Below are positions 11,721-23,148 of a stretch of 64,000 nt of DNA, in pieces. The DNA lies in assembly GCF_020184175.1 (NCBI RefSeq), contig NC_065530.1, positions 63,155,260-63,219,259 of the forward strand, written 5' to 3'. This DNA is from Aphis gossypii (taxonomy: Eukaryota; Arthropoda; Insecta; Hemiptera; Aphididae). The notes beneath the pieces are model-generated. The model saw nothing but the letters and a program-made list of their open reading frames with translations. It searched no databases and had not been told where the DNA came from. Made by a program: the position numbers and the translations under genes. Position 1 is the first letter of the stretch, and each line of letters starts with the position of its first letter.

Positions 11721-14444
11721 AGCAGTGCGTTTTTTAAAAACTTAACTTAGACTTTTGCACGAGTATATTGTGGTACACGTTACAAGGGTAAAAAAAAACT
11801 TGACGTCTTTTTCGCCTGACAGGGGATGGCGAACTTCAAAATTATAGGTTCGAACGTTCGCCGGAATGACGTGAACGGCGATGCCTTTGTTCGGCAAAAT
11901 ATATAGATTCCGAAAAAGTCAATTTTTACCATTGTGGTTTACTGGGGAGACTTGATAATTGGCATTTCCGCGAGTTTTAAATAAGACGTCATTTGACGGG
12001 GTAACATATGTGGGTGGAGTGTACATTTTACAAAAATAATCATGTTATTTGTACATTCGCACGCACATGGGTAGGTATATCGTGAATTATATTCGCGAAA
12101 AAAAAAATTCAAATATTATTTCCGGAAAATTTCTAGAAAAATATGTTTTACGACTTGATATAATTTTATTTGGAAGGGGGAAGGAATTTCTTGTAAATTT
12201 TCAAAACTAGGTGTGCATGTTCATATGAAAATTGAAATATTTTTTGAACTGTTTATCGTGAATACAATATAATTGATTTTATGATATTTATAAAAAAACA
12301 CATAATTATAAAATCTATACATTTATAATTTCGTTCTCGATCTTAAAATGTTACCTTCTTATTAAATACGAGAGACTTACAAACAACATATTCTAGATAG
12401 CATTATAAATATCATCTTGATAATATTAATACAGAACCATAGTATTTTTAATTATACCTATTATTCATTTTTTGACCTAGTTAATAAAATGTAAGGAAAA
12501 ATTTTCAAAGCTTCAAATCAAGTATTTCATTTGATGTGGTTTATTTATTAACTTGTACTCGATGATTTATATAAATAAATAATCGTAAGAGTACTTACAC
12601 AATTTATTCAATATCTTATAAACAGCTGTTTTGTTAAAAAGGCACTAAAGCAAAATACATGAGTGAAAAAAAATGTATTGTAAAAAATGGCATTTACTCT
12701 AAAACATACAAATTAACAACGGTACCACAATACAATTATATTTAATAACGTGTACATAGTATTATGTAAACAATATTATTTATAAATTCATAGATTCGAT
12801 AAATTAAAAAATAAACTAGGCAGTAACATTATTTCTAAACTAACACTATGAATAACGATTTAACATATCGGTAATAGTTTATCTATGTTAAACAATGAAA
12901 TTGATTTTATATTTTACAAATTATCATTATAATTGCATAACATATATTAATAACTTTTATTTACATAAGGCATATTATTAAACTGAAGTGTCTCCTTAAA
13001 ATTATTATATCAATTATAGTGATATAGGTAACATGATGTGAATATAGTTTAGCAGATAGTAAATAAAATATGTTGAGTTGGTAATATTATAATTTATAAC
13101 CAACAGTTTATATTAGGTAGTTAATGTATGTACAAACAAATACATCTCCTAATAAAAGTATTGAGCGAAAAAAGTGTCACAAAATAATCTAAAAAGTTAT
13201 AAATATAAATGCTGCCTAATTTTTTTTGGTCATACAAAGACATTCAATTGATTTTATGTATGACAAATTTAAATTTATTGAAATTCAAAAATAACTATGT
13301 ACAGTAGTTGTTTATAAAATGAAAATAATACTTCAAAGAAACGTAGCTTTTGATTTCATAAATACAATTTTTATATTAAAAAATATTTAACACGATTTTA
13401 AGATATTTCATACCAATACAATGAAAGTATTATTATTATTGCAGTATTTGATAACTTGCAAACCATATCAATTGATAATATTATAAATTTTATTTTTGAA
13501 AAGTAATAAATAGTTTTTATTGTTCAGCAATGTTGCCATTAACTTAGATATTGATTTATACTTTTTATTATTAATTGTTTTTCTTTATGGTAGTTTTTAG
13601 AAAAAGATAGTTCAATATTATATAATTATGTAATAATTATTTGTTATAGAACAACGACTGAGAGTTAATATTTCTGGTTAAATTCATTGAAATAGCTAGC
13701 GCTATGAATTAGATTTTATATCATTTTTTAAAATTATTTTATCTATTTAAATTTATAAGTCATATTAAATATCTTTTATAATAGAAAATTATGTAAAACA
13801 CAGTAATAAAAAAAATTAGCATGATAATAAATAAATCAAACGACGAAAAAATATGTAATTTGATTTAATTTCGATTGTGAAATAATATTATACAGGGCTT
13901 GATTTTTATTTATTATGAAATCTTAAAAATGATAACAATTACTGAACAATTTCTAACACTCACTTTCGTATTTTGAAATAATTTTCATACAGTAAAAATA
14001 GCTCTTCTAAAAATAACACATTATCTTACTCTTAACTGTTAATATATAAAAAAAGTGAACACGGAAATGATGTATTTCGACACAATTTTCGATATAAATC
14101 AATGTAACGCTTAAAAAATAATTACTGTACACGCGAGTAACTCGGAAAACCGTTTGCAGTCATGAGTGTCTTCTCGTTTTTAATCTAATTCAGACTTTTT
14201 TCTAACATTTTTTTTTTTTTTAATTTTAACTAATTTAATAATACGCGGGGAAAATTCGTATCCACAACGTTTGGGTACATCCGATCGTTTCGCTCGACGA
14301 CGGTCGTACAATCACGACGGCGCGCGCATTGTTGAAACAATAAAACGGTAACGGAAAAAATGTTAAAAATAAGAAAGAACAAAAAAAAAAAACGACAACG
14401 GTCGTTCCGCGATCACCGGCCCCGGTCGACACGCACATAATAAT
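11721..14444. other. Non-coding stretch downstream of the minus-strand gene
   Basis: AT-rich and without convincing coding sequence. The part 14240-14440 is GC-richer and CpG-rich. It lies just beyond the AATAAA signals of the minus-strand gene at 14.5 kb, so it may be distal 3' UTR or a small regulatory island. The 67-codon minus-strand ORF there owes its F/L/V-rich stretch to an A-run. Confidence 0.45.
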
Positions 14445-14470
14445 TTTATTATCACTATAATTATTTTATT
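14445..14470 (-). terminator. Candidate polyadenylation signals (AATAAA)
   Basis: On the minus strand AATAAA occurs at 14465-14470 and again at 14445-14450, about 58 and 78 bases beyond the TAG that ends the extended frame. This is a plausible 3' end for the minus-strand two-helix gene. AATAAA is common by chance in DNA of this composition, so the position is suggestive only. Confidence 0.35.
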
Positions 14471-14501
14471 ATTTTTTTACACAATAATCGTCATCGCCGC
14501 A

Positions 14502-14523
14502 TCCGGAAAACACAATTTCCGGA
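14502..14523 (-). other. GC-rich hairpin just after the distal stop codon
   Basis: TCCGGAAA (14502-14509) and TTTCCGGA (14516-14523) form a perfect 8-bp stem around a 6-nt loop. The hairpin begins five bases after the TAG of the extended frame in the sense direction. A GC-rich stem is unusual in this AT-rich sequence; its role is unknown. Confidence 0.6.
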
Positions 14524-14528
14524 TCGTG

Positions 14529-14805
14529 CTAACAGGATCTGACCAACAGGCTGGGCCCGGGCGTGAGCCGATGGCCGACGGACGACGACTGCGGGTCGGG
14601 CGTGAACGTCGTCATGCTGATGGTCACGGAGCTGCTGGTCGTCGGCCGGGACGACAACAACGGTGGCTCGGCGGGACGATGTCCCGTGTACAGCTCTTGT
14701 CAGTCTGGGTCGTGATGGCAGTCCAGCCAGGCGATCGCGCCCACCGCTAACAGTACGAGGGACGTCAACGTCAGATGAACGATGGCCATCCAAAACAACG
14801 TAGAG
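14529..14805 (-). CDS. Terminal exon of a two-helix membrane protein, with in-frame TGA and a 56-codon extension
   Basis: The acceptor TTAATTTTTCAG ends at 14806 and the exon starts at 14805. In the phase set by the upstream exon (38802-39018) it reads S-STLFWMAIVHLTLTSL..., a hydrophobic helix of about 26 residues, then DCHHDPD and TGA at 14700-14702. The same frame stays open for 56 more codons (QELYTGHRPAEPP... to ...LLVRSC) and ends at TAG 14529-14531. By hand count about 48 of these 56 codons end in G or C, against about 28 of 56 first positions, a coding-type bias in exactly this frame. No intron with consensus sites can remove the TGA. The tail is rich in S, T and P and would be cytosolic or extracellular. 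TGA followed by C is a leaky context in insects. The alternatives are a nonsense mutation, a sequencing error or a GC-rich 3' UTR. I do not recognise the family. The exon itself is well supported; readthrough is inference. Confidence 0.6.
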
Positions 14806-17299
14806 CTGAAAAATTAACATCGACGTATCGTTAATGCGATCGTGATTGCGGTTTTGCGCAAACGCGCGTTTCACAAAATGCAGACGAGTAAATCATAAGA
14901 TAATATAATATTATTATTACTGTTGTGTCACTCACACTACAGGTCAAGCTGGTTAAACGGCGGTACCTATGCCCAAACATAATATCGATAAATTACCTAT
15001 ATTATTGAAAAAAAAAAAAATATTTCGTATTTACTAAATTTAAATTTGCAAAATATTGCACGAAGGCGTGGTGTTGTCGTGAGCGATTTTTATTGTTCGC
15101 AAACGATTTGTAAATATTTACTGTTTTTGGTATTTGGAATTACCATAATAATATAATAATATTTCTATATCCTCATCTCTCATTTCGACTCTATATACCT
15201 AATCCTTTTCTGCGTGTTATTAAGTTATTTACAATTTTTAACTATAATATAGTAGTCGTCTGGTAGGTACTTTCAGGAGGTTTTATCCTGAGACGTATAA
15301 TCAGTGGTATTACGCGCCGTATTAAATGAGTGAGGCGATTAATGTAAAACAGCGGAAATATTAAATTCTAGAAAACGGTAAAATTACGTTTAATGCTCTT
15401 TTTGTGACATGTAGTCGATGGATTCGGTTACAAATCGTTTTAAAGAAAAACACTTTGAAATAATATAATGACATTATAAAATAAAGCGTGAATAATTTGA
15501 AACGGAAACATTTGCGATTTTATGGATATAATATCAAACGTTGTTCAAAAAGATGATTAAATATATTAGACGTATACGTATATAAATCGATATAAAATAT
15601 AAAAATAAACAAAGATTGTTCTAGATATTTCTGATATTAATATCAGCGATTGCCGATTGACTAAGTTTCAGCCTTTAGCACTTTCATAATATTATACATG
15701 TAGTGTTATTGAACAATTTTAACGTCAGAAAAAAACTTGAATTTCCGTTTAAGTGTTTATGTGACTGAAATATTACTACATAAAAATATGTATATCTATT
15801 TACCTATTTATGTGTATAAAAAACACATCTACACAAACCAAACGTTTATAGTTCCTGAACTGTGGATAAATCAGAAAAAATCGATGCATAGATCAGAGAG
15901 ATATTTTAATAAATATTTTAACAAAATCAAAATTTTAAAATGCATATAAAATTACATGATGCTATTCTATTATCAAATAACAAAATAAAAATAAAGAACG
16001 TCATTTTTTTTTTTTAAGTACCTATTTAAACCTCCACTGTTTATTTTATATTAACAATGTATCATTTATCTCGTTATTTATAATTACAAATATGTGTAAA
16101 TAATTTTATTTTGAAAATACATTTATTTTTTAACGATACGCAAGAGAACGCCACCAACCTATAAGTTTCTAAACAACCATTTAGCTTGAAAAAGAACCAC
16201 TATTCAAGCTTCAGTAATGTACCATAGTTAAAAAACCAAATGAATATACGATATATAAAAAAATATTTGCTGTGTCGTAGGTTTTATATGTTTTTTATCA
16301 TTAACATAAAAAAGTCATTAATGTTTGAAAATCAGTTATTATTATATTTTTGAGTTTAGGTTAGTTTATTTTTTTTAACAAAATAATGTAAAAACTATGA
16401 CAGAAAATGATCTTTTATTTTTTGCTTATAAATTTAGTTTCTTAACCATGACTACACTTCTCTCCCTTTAATACAAATGTTGTAAGACTATTTTTCAAGT
16501 ATTTGTTCTATTAATAAATAAAGGTCGGCCGAATGAACTCGAGTGCTTAAATATGTATATATATATATATATATATTTTTTTTTTTTTTGAATACTGATC
16601 ATAAATACGAATTTAAACTATAATAATGTATGTTAGTGCGTGTGCGTACTCGTATACCGGTCGGGTGACAAATTATTTTACCGGTCGTTGACCCATTTAA
16701 TATCTTCCACTTAAATGAGTGATAATATCACGACGTTCAGTAAATCGATAGAATATAATACGAGATAAATTTTTATCTTAACGGTTCATAATTATTAATA
16801 AATTTTATAAAATATAAAATTGTGAAATATTATTAATATTTTAATCAAATGTTGGTAAAATTATTTTTTAATTAGTTTCATACTTGCATTTTTACACGTA
16901 CATTTGTCTTTCTATCGATTATTTTCTTTAATACTATAAAATAAAATAAACTTTTAATATCGATTTAATATTAATAATACGTGATAATGATATATTATTA
17001 TACAGAAATACAGAATACTCACACTTCAGTATAATATCATAATAATATTATACGTATACTTGAAATAATTATGATGTGTAAGGCATGTGTAGTCAAGTAG
17101 GTATTAAATGGGAATATAGTTTGATTTAATACACGTATACTTACACCTGTGTCGCTCATAAAAAATTAATATATAGTGAGTTCATAGAAATCATGACAAT
17201 ATAGTATAATAATATAATCTTATTTGGAAATAGATAGAAATTATAATTTTAAAATCCGACGGGTCACGTGTCTCGTGAAATTATGTTTCGTTGTTTCAG
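14806..17299. other. Intronic AT-rich sequence of the minus-strand gene
   Basis: This is the start of the proposed 24-kb intron. It is mostly AT-rich and contains a TA repeat at 16556-16576 that runs into a T-run ending at 16589. A 70-codon plus-strand ORF at 15737-15949 has A/T-driven codons and no motif, so it is not called. No further gene was seen before the plus-strand exon at 17300. Confidence 0.5.
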
Positions 17300-17318
17300 A
17301 CACAAAACGTTATTTGTA

Positions 17319-17530
17319 ATGCGAACGGACAGTCGTGTCGTGTTGTGTACTGAGATTTCACTCATTCTTATATTATCACATATCTGCCTACAGACCAGCA
17401 CGACAGTCGTTGGCCCCAACGATTATGAGGCCGCTGTTCTGCAGCGGAACAGTCGTCGTGGATGGGGAATCGTAGGCGCGAACGGACCGTCATCAAGGCG
17501 TTTTTTCGCGTCCCAACGGCCGTCCAAGAG
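17319..17530 (+). CDS. First coding exon of a putative secreted / neuropeptide-like precursor
   Basis: The exon begins at 17300 after a good acceptor (TTTCGTTGTTTCAG). It has an ATG at 17319 and ends at 17530 before a GT donor (AAGAG|GTAGGC) in phase 2. The first 25 residues look like a signal peptide: MRTDSRV, then a hydrophobic core VVLCTEISLILILSHICL. The mature part carries three dibasic processing sites: RR at 46-47, RR at 60-61, and KR at 70-71 if the next exon starts with A or G. They would release GWGIVGANGPSS and FFASQRPS. This layout is typical of insect neuropeptide or peptide-hormone precursors. The SKR end before an intron recalls ion transport peptide precursors, but I find no ITP mature-peptide exon in the window. 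The gene lies within the intron of the minus-strand gene, on the opposite strand. An upstream in-frame ATG at 17268 lies before the acceptor and is therefore disfavoured. Confidence 0.5.
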
Positions 17531-19478
17531 GTAGGCAAACACGCATACGTAGATTATCCTTCCGGTCGAATGCTTATAAAACAAATACAATTATTATGAC
17601 GTGAACTTTTTATCATACCACAATAATTCACCGGTTTAGACTACTGTAAACCGACCAGAAACTCGAAACACGTCTATAATCCACGGTCATCTGATGACAA
17701 GGGAGGTACCTAACACCTGCGGCTCTCAATCTGGAAACATCTACTCTGAATGCTATAAGCTCCGACTAGAAAGATAAAAAATACTATTCTTCATCCGCCC
17801 TTACGAAATTCTTAGTCTTAGTCAAGTCAATCGAGTAATTCAAATAGGTATTAAATACTATCAACTGTAATGCACCATACATTTTAAAACGATTGTATTT
17901 AATGTTTATGAGTTTAAAATTCATTATTTTGTCGATCCTACATTGCCCATCATTGTATTCGAGAATGTTCGCCTTTGTAATAATAAAAAAAAAATCATCG
18001 GCTTCTTTTAAAGTGATCACACATCGCGATTGACGCAAAAGAACCCTTAAAATGGCCAACATGCATTCTTGTCCCTTATGTAATATGATTAGAGTAGGTC
18101 AATTTTCAGACGTAATTTAAATACATTTCCAGAAAAGCTTGAAAATGGCCAAGAATATCAAACTATCCACGAGAATTAATTATACTATTTGTTAATTAAT
18201 GACATCTTTCAACTTGATAGGTATTCAATTTTTTTGATCAAACACGATGTGCATTTTTTGTTTGTACACAGAGTAATTTCGTTAGAATGTACAATCAATG
18301 CTAGTATAGGTAACTATATTTATAATAAAATAATTTAATTTATTAAATTCAAATTGAATAATTTTTAAATCAAATACCTATTGTCGACTAGATGGGACAC
18401 CATAACACTCCCTTCTTTCCTTCCTTTCTAATATACTAATGCCAAAGAATAAAAATATCCTTTGTCGAACATTTTAGACGTATTTGCGCATTATTAATCC
18501 GTATTTATAACACATGCACAACCGATTTTTTTTTGGCGATTTATTTATTCCAACGAAATATCCTGTTTTCAAAAAAGGTAAATTATATTGATTCTTATGG
18601 CTACTATTGATACAATTATATATTGCATCGATTCTATCATGTTTCATTTATGTCAAAACAATTACAAGTTCAGAGTTTTAAGCTACATAAAATGTTAATC
18701 AAACACCTATTAATAATCAATCTAACATATTATTCATTAATATTCATTATGTATTTACTAATATGTATTATACATTTATACGTGTAATATGATATATTAC
18801 TTGTAAAGCATTTTGATACTTATTTATTCAAGATTCGATAAAAATATCGGAGGAATTTATACAGACCAGAGATGGTGAATCTGTGATGCACGCGCACTTT
18901 TTTATTGTCAAAATTCGTCAATTAATGTTAAATTTTGTTTACACTTTTTAAATTTAAAAAAGGTCATCAAATTAGTTGATACACAGAGAAAATAAAATCG
19001 AATAAAATTTTTTATTTGACATGCGGGCATAGAAAGGTTCGCCATCTAATTTAGACTGTCACTTTATTTTTTAATGAATATACTTAATTTATAAGTTTTA
19101 ATGGATCAGTAAAATTAAATTTCAAATAAATTATAACTATAGTATCTACCTACAGCAAAGTCAATTTATTTTTTTTATAGTTATTTTGTTTAATCGGTTT
19201 TGGTGCCTACTATCTAACGTTTTTTTTTTTAATGTTGATTGTAGAATAATTAATTTTTGTTCACTACTTTATAAAGTAAATTAAATTTTAATTGTATGAA
19301 ATCACTTATTAACAAAACATTCTTGTTTACCGTTTTATCGATAATGCATCATACTTTCAAGTGAAAACAAATAGTGACAGTTTCGACATCAAATAAATGT
19401 AAGTATTGGTTTTAGATAATATTATTTACAATGTTGTAATAGCATGAAATGCAATTCTAAAACTTTAACTTTGGCCAG
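17531..19478. other. Intronic sequence between two candidate plus-strand exons
   Basis: The first 230 bases keep some complexity, then the sequence becomes AT-rich. The 92-codon minus-strand ORF at 17784-18062 contains a run of isoleucine/lysine-type codons and no motif, so I leave it out. No other feature was seen. Confidence 0.45.
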
Positions 19479-19536
19479 GTTTTATGGAAATATTGCAGTA
19501 TGCGTCGATAAGATATGAGGAAGTCATTTTTCTGAG
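19479..19536 (+). CDS. Candidate 58-nt internal or terminal exon
   Basis: The acceptor CTTTGGCCAG ends at 19478 and the donor CTGAG|GTGAGT, a full consensus match, starts at 19537, so the exon boundaries look real. Joined in phase to the exon ending at 17530 it gives KR followed by FYGNIAVCVDKI and then TGA at 19516-19518. That would make an 83-residue precursor ending with a 12-residue peptide after the KR site. Another frame is open throughout (MEILQYASIRYEEVIF...) and would need an upstream exon of different phase. The first reading would place an intron after the stop, which is possible but less usual. It could be an alternative exon of the same gene, an unrelated gene's exon or a chance splice-site pair. 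Confidence 0.25.
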
Positions 19537-22500
19537 GTGAGTGTTTAAAAAGTTAATTTAGTTCTTAATATGTTGTGCAAATATTGACACAATATTTATT
19601 TTGTACCTACCATAATTAAGCGATTTACGACTATGGGTATTGATATATTTTGTGAGTAATTCTGGTGGTGCAGTGTAACCAAGAAATAATCGTATTTTCT
19701 TACTTATGGTAGTCCCGTCGGCCAAATTATTTTGTGATGCTGATGAGATAATATAACGTCACACGCCTGCAACTCAACTTCTATGGTTGAAGTCATTATT
19801 GTTATAATATTCTGTTGACGGTTATTGTGTGTTGTTAATCCGCGAATATAGATACGTGCAACGTACCACGATGAACCATTATAATAATATAATATTTATA
19901 AGTCGACTAAAGTCTGACGGGGTTTATCGTTATGTTATATTTTCCACCGTCGGGTGAAGACGTTTTCAAAATATTTCATTTAAGTTACAATGTAACATTA
20001 ATATGTCATCACATGGGCCTAATATCCTTGAATTTTTGTGACGAAAAAGCGAAAGTCGCTTAATTATATTATTAAAATATTAGTTACGTAAAATTGAGAA
20101 CCGTGATTATTTGCATCGATCGTGAACCTACACTGCAGAAGTATTATAATTCATTGTCTCATTATAAACAAAACAATTTGCATTTTTTTTTTTTTTAATA
20201 CAAAATTTATGTTTCGTTTACGCCATATTCTTGATACTACATATTATTTCACATCTGTCGGACGAGAAAAATAGCACATAGATAAGTACATACTGAACGG
20301 CTTCCCGTCTTTGATTCCCAAGCGATTGATGGTAGCTGTTTACTCTTTTTTTAACATGCCTTACACGAATATATGTTTTATTTTATTGCACAATGCGCGT
20401 AATATAAGTTATAAGTATACCTATGTTTAGAGCAATATTTTTTGAAATAACTCTTAGTTGACATGTCAAATGTGCGTATGACACATTTACTAATGCAAAC
20501 GTGAGAGGGAGTTTTTTTTTAATATTTGTACTCACAATATCCAATGGCTTGTTTATGTGAATAATAGGTATACTATGTCCATATTACATAGGGTGGATTA
20601 CAGTGTTTTTATATTTGTAAATTTTAAAGTATAATACAATGGCCAACCTGTATAATTAGATTAGATAGATTTTATTACATCATAATATCTCGTATTCGAT
20701 TAAGTTCACGAAGGATTTCAACGATTTTCTTCTTATGTAATCGTTGAACTTAATATTGACAATACATTAATTATTTAATATTATATTAGTACCTACCTAC
20801 TTATTATGAAAATGCTCTTGATTTAATACGTTAATAAAAACGAATGATTAAAAAATGACGGGAAAGAAGCTAATTCATTTATGTTTCTTTAAAATTAATT
20901 AAAATCACTGACTAGATTATGAAGATAATCTGACAAAATAAAAAAATCTTTGACTAATTTAACCTATTTTATCATTACGTTTTAACGTCATCTTCGTATA
21001 GAAATTAATTGATGTAAAGACCGATCGCCGTAAATTTTAATATAAGTAGACGAAGTGCTTTTATATGTATCATGTGATATTAATATTAAATAAATAATAA
21101 CTCTACAACGAAAGATCAATTAATACAAAAGCACTTTATATAAACAATACGTTTGAATTTCGGTCGATAGGATAGGTACTCAGTGTTATTACCTATGTCA
21201 TGTGAGATAGTAAATAAGTAGACAAGCTAATATGAATATTGGTTAGCTGATAACTTAAAGTCAGTCGAGTATAATAATTATACATAATATTATATTCGTT
21301 GAAATTATTAAGGTTAAACTATTTTAACAATTTAGCAATTCGTGGATTTTACATATTATATCAGAAGGGTGACTACATTATAACAGAAAAATAAAGCGTT
21401 TTTCTATTATATTTAAATAATGCTTTATCAAAACCATATTATATTCAGTAATCTAAATATTAAACTTGGCAAATAGTTAAAAACTTAATAGAAATCAGAT
21501 ACACGCTGTGTCCGTGCATCTCATCGAATTCAATTATTATTATTTAGCTGTTTTCGTTTAAATATGTATTTATTCATGGCCATCCTTGGTTAGGTTTTAT
21601 AATTACCAGAGTCCAAGAAAAATTGTGAAAAAGTTATTGAATCGTGTTGATTGATCGGATTTCAAAATATTTCGATAAATATTATAGTGTTAATTTTGTT
21701 ATGGAATTATTATTCCAATAAGTCATTTAATTTGAACCATATAATATTATGTATTTTATTTATACAGTTGTCCACACCATTAATTTATTTTTGAACCGTT
21801 TCGACTATTTCGCAAACCATAGTGGGTAAATTTTATTTTTTTATGTTTTGAATGGTAAATGTAAATACATAAAATTAATGACAATTTATATTATATAAAT
21901 CACATTATTAATCTTACAAATTATACAATGTTGTTTATTTGTTGCTATTTTCGTTATTTATGAACAATTTCTCTTTAGTATCTAAATAAAATTATGGCCA
22001 TGAAAATCATATATAATTTCTAACTATTTTGGTACCATACTGTCTTTTGATTCGTGTTTCAGTATGTTTGTGTTGGGAAACATAAACTATTGAAAAAAAA
22101 CTATCATTTATTAATCGTTATTTGACCAGTATATTATTTATATAATTTTAATTAATTAATAATTTTAAGAAAGTTAAATGCAATTCAATATTTATAAAAA
22201 AAGAATTTTATTTTTAAACAGCTATTATAATATCTTATGACTACAAAAGAATCAAGTTAGAAAATTACTGGGAATTTTTTACTTTCATCTCCCTTCCACA
22301 AAACTAACTACTTCCAATTAAATACCACCATTTAAGTTGAAAACCAAAGCGTTTTATTTTGTCACAAAAAGTGATGATAAACAAAATAAAAAAATACCCC
22401 TCATTGTATTATCAATTTTCGTCGTTCCGCTCATAATTCAAAATATCCCATCTTTGACACTTTGAATAAAGTTATTTTATTACATTTAAAAACAAATGTA

Positions 22501-23104
22501 AAAAAGATGCAAGTATAAGATGTAATTATTAAAAATTAGAGACGACTTCGGTGCAAAGCGATAGAAATTGAATAGCTACCTATTTACTTTTTTTTCATTA
22601 GTATACTTTGAAACGTGCGCAATCAATACTAAAAAAATAAATTTCTATCTCGTTATTAAAAAAAAAAACCGCGGTAACCAATTCACGTTTGTACTTTGAT
22701 ATCATTCAGTGTGGCGTGAATGCATAAATAAAATTCCACTTTTGAATACCAATATTATTAAAATAAATTAAAAAAGTCAGTGGATGACCAATTTGTGGTA
22801 CAGTTTAAAACTTGAATATTTTAGTGAACGTGTTCTTTGGATCTATTATACAAATATGTTAGGTAGCTTCATGTTTTAACAAAATCAGATAAAAAAATTG
22901 TAGGAAATTTAATATGAAAATAAACACACGAAATTAATTATAATTAATAATAAATAAATAATTTATCAAGCTTCTAGTCGGTACAGTGACTGAGATTAAA
23001 ACGTAAAAATTAAGCTACACGGTTTTTGTAACTAATAATTTATACCTATAGTTACCTACATTATACCTTTGTACCCTAACATTTGTTGTTATTTTAAAAT
23101 ATTA

Positions 23105-23148
23105 AGCTAAGAAAGTCTTGGAATATTCATTCCAAGACTTTCTTAGCT
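23105..23148. repeat. Perfect 20-bp inverted repeat with a 4-nt loop
   Basis: The left arm AGCTAAGAAAGTCTTGGAAT (23105-23124) is exactly complementary to the right arm (23129-23148) around the loop ATTC. The stem contains normal mixed sequence, not simple A/T repeats. The loop is too short for a typical insect pre-miRNA. It could be a fold-back duplication made during replication or repair, a remnant of an inverted transposon end, or an assembly artefact. Confidence 0.9.

Noticed and set aside
14491..14874. 127-codon minus-strand ORF and the 74-codon plus-strand ORF at 14526-14750
   Set aside because: Both are shadows of the terminal exon in other frames. The minus ORF reads through the acceptor from the intron, and its phase does not match the upstream exon.
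23105..23148. Pre-microRNA interpretation of the perfect hairpin
   Set aside because: A 4-nt loop, 20-bp perfect stem and no flanking paired extension do not fit an animal pre-miRNA.
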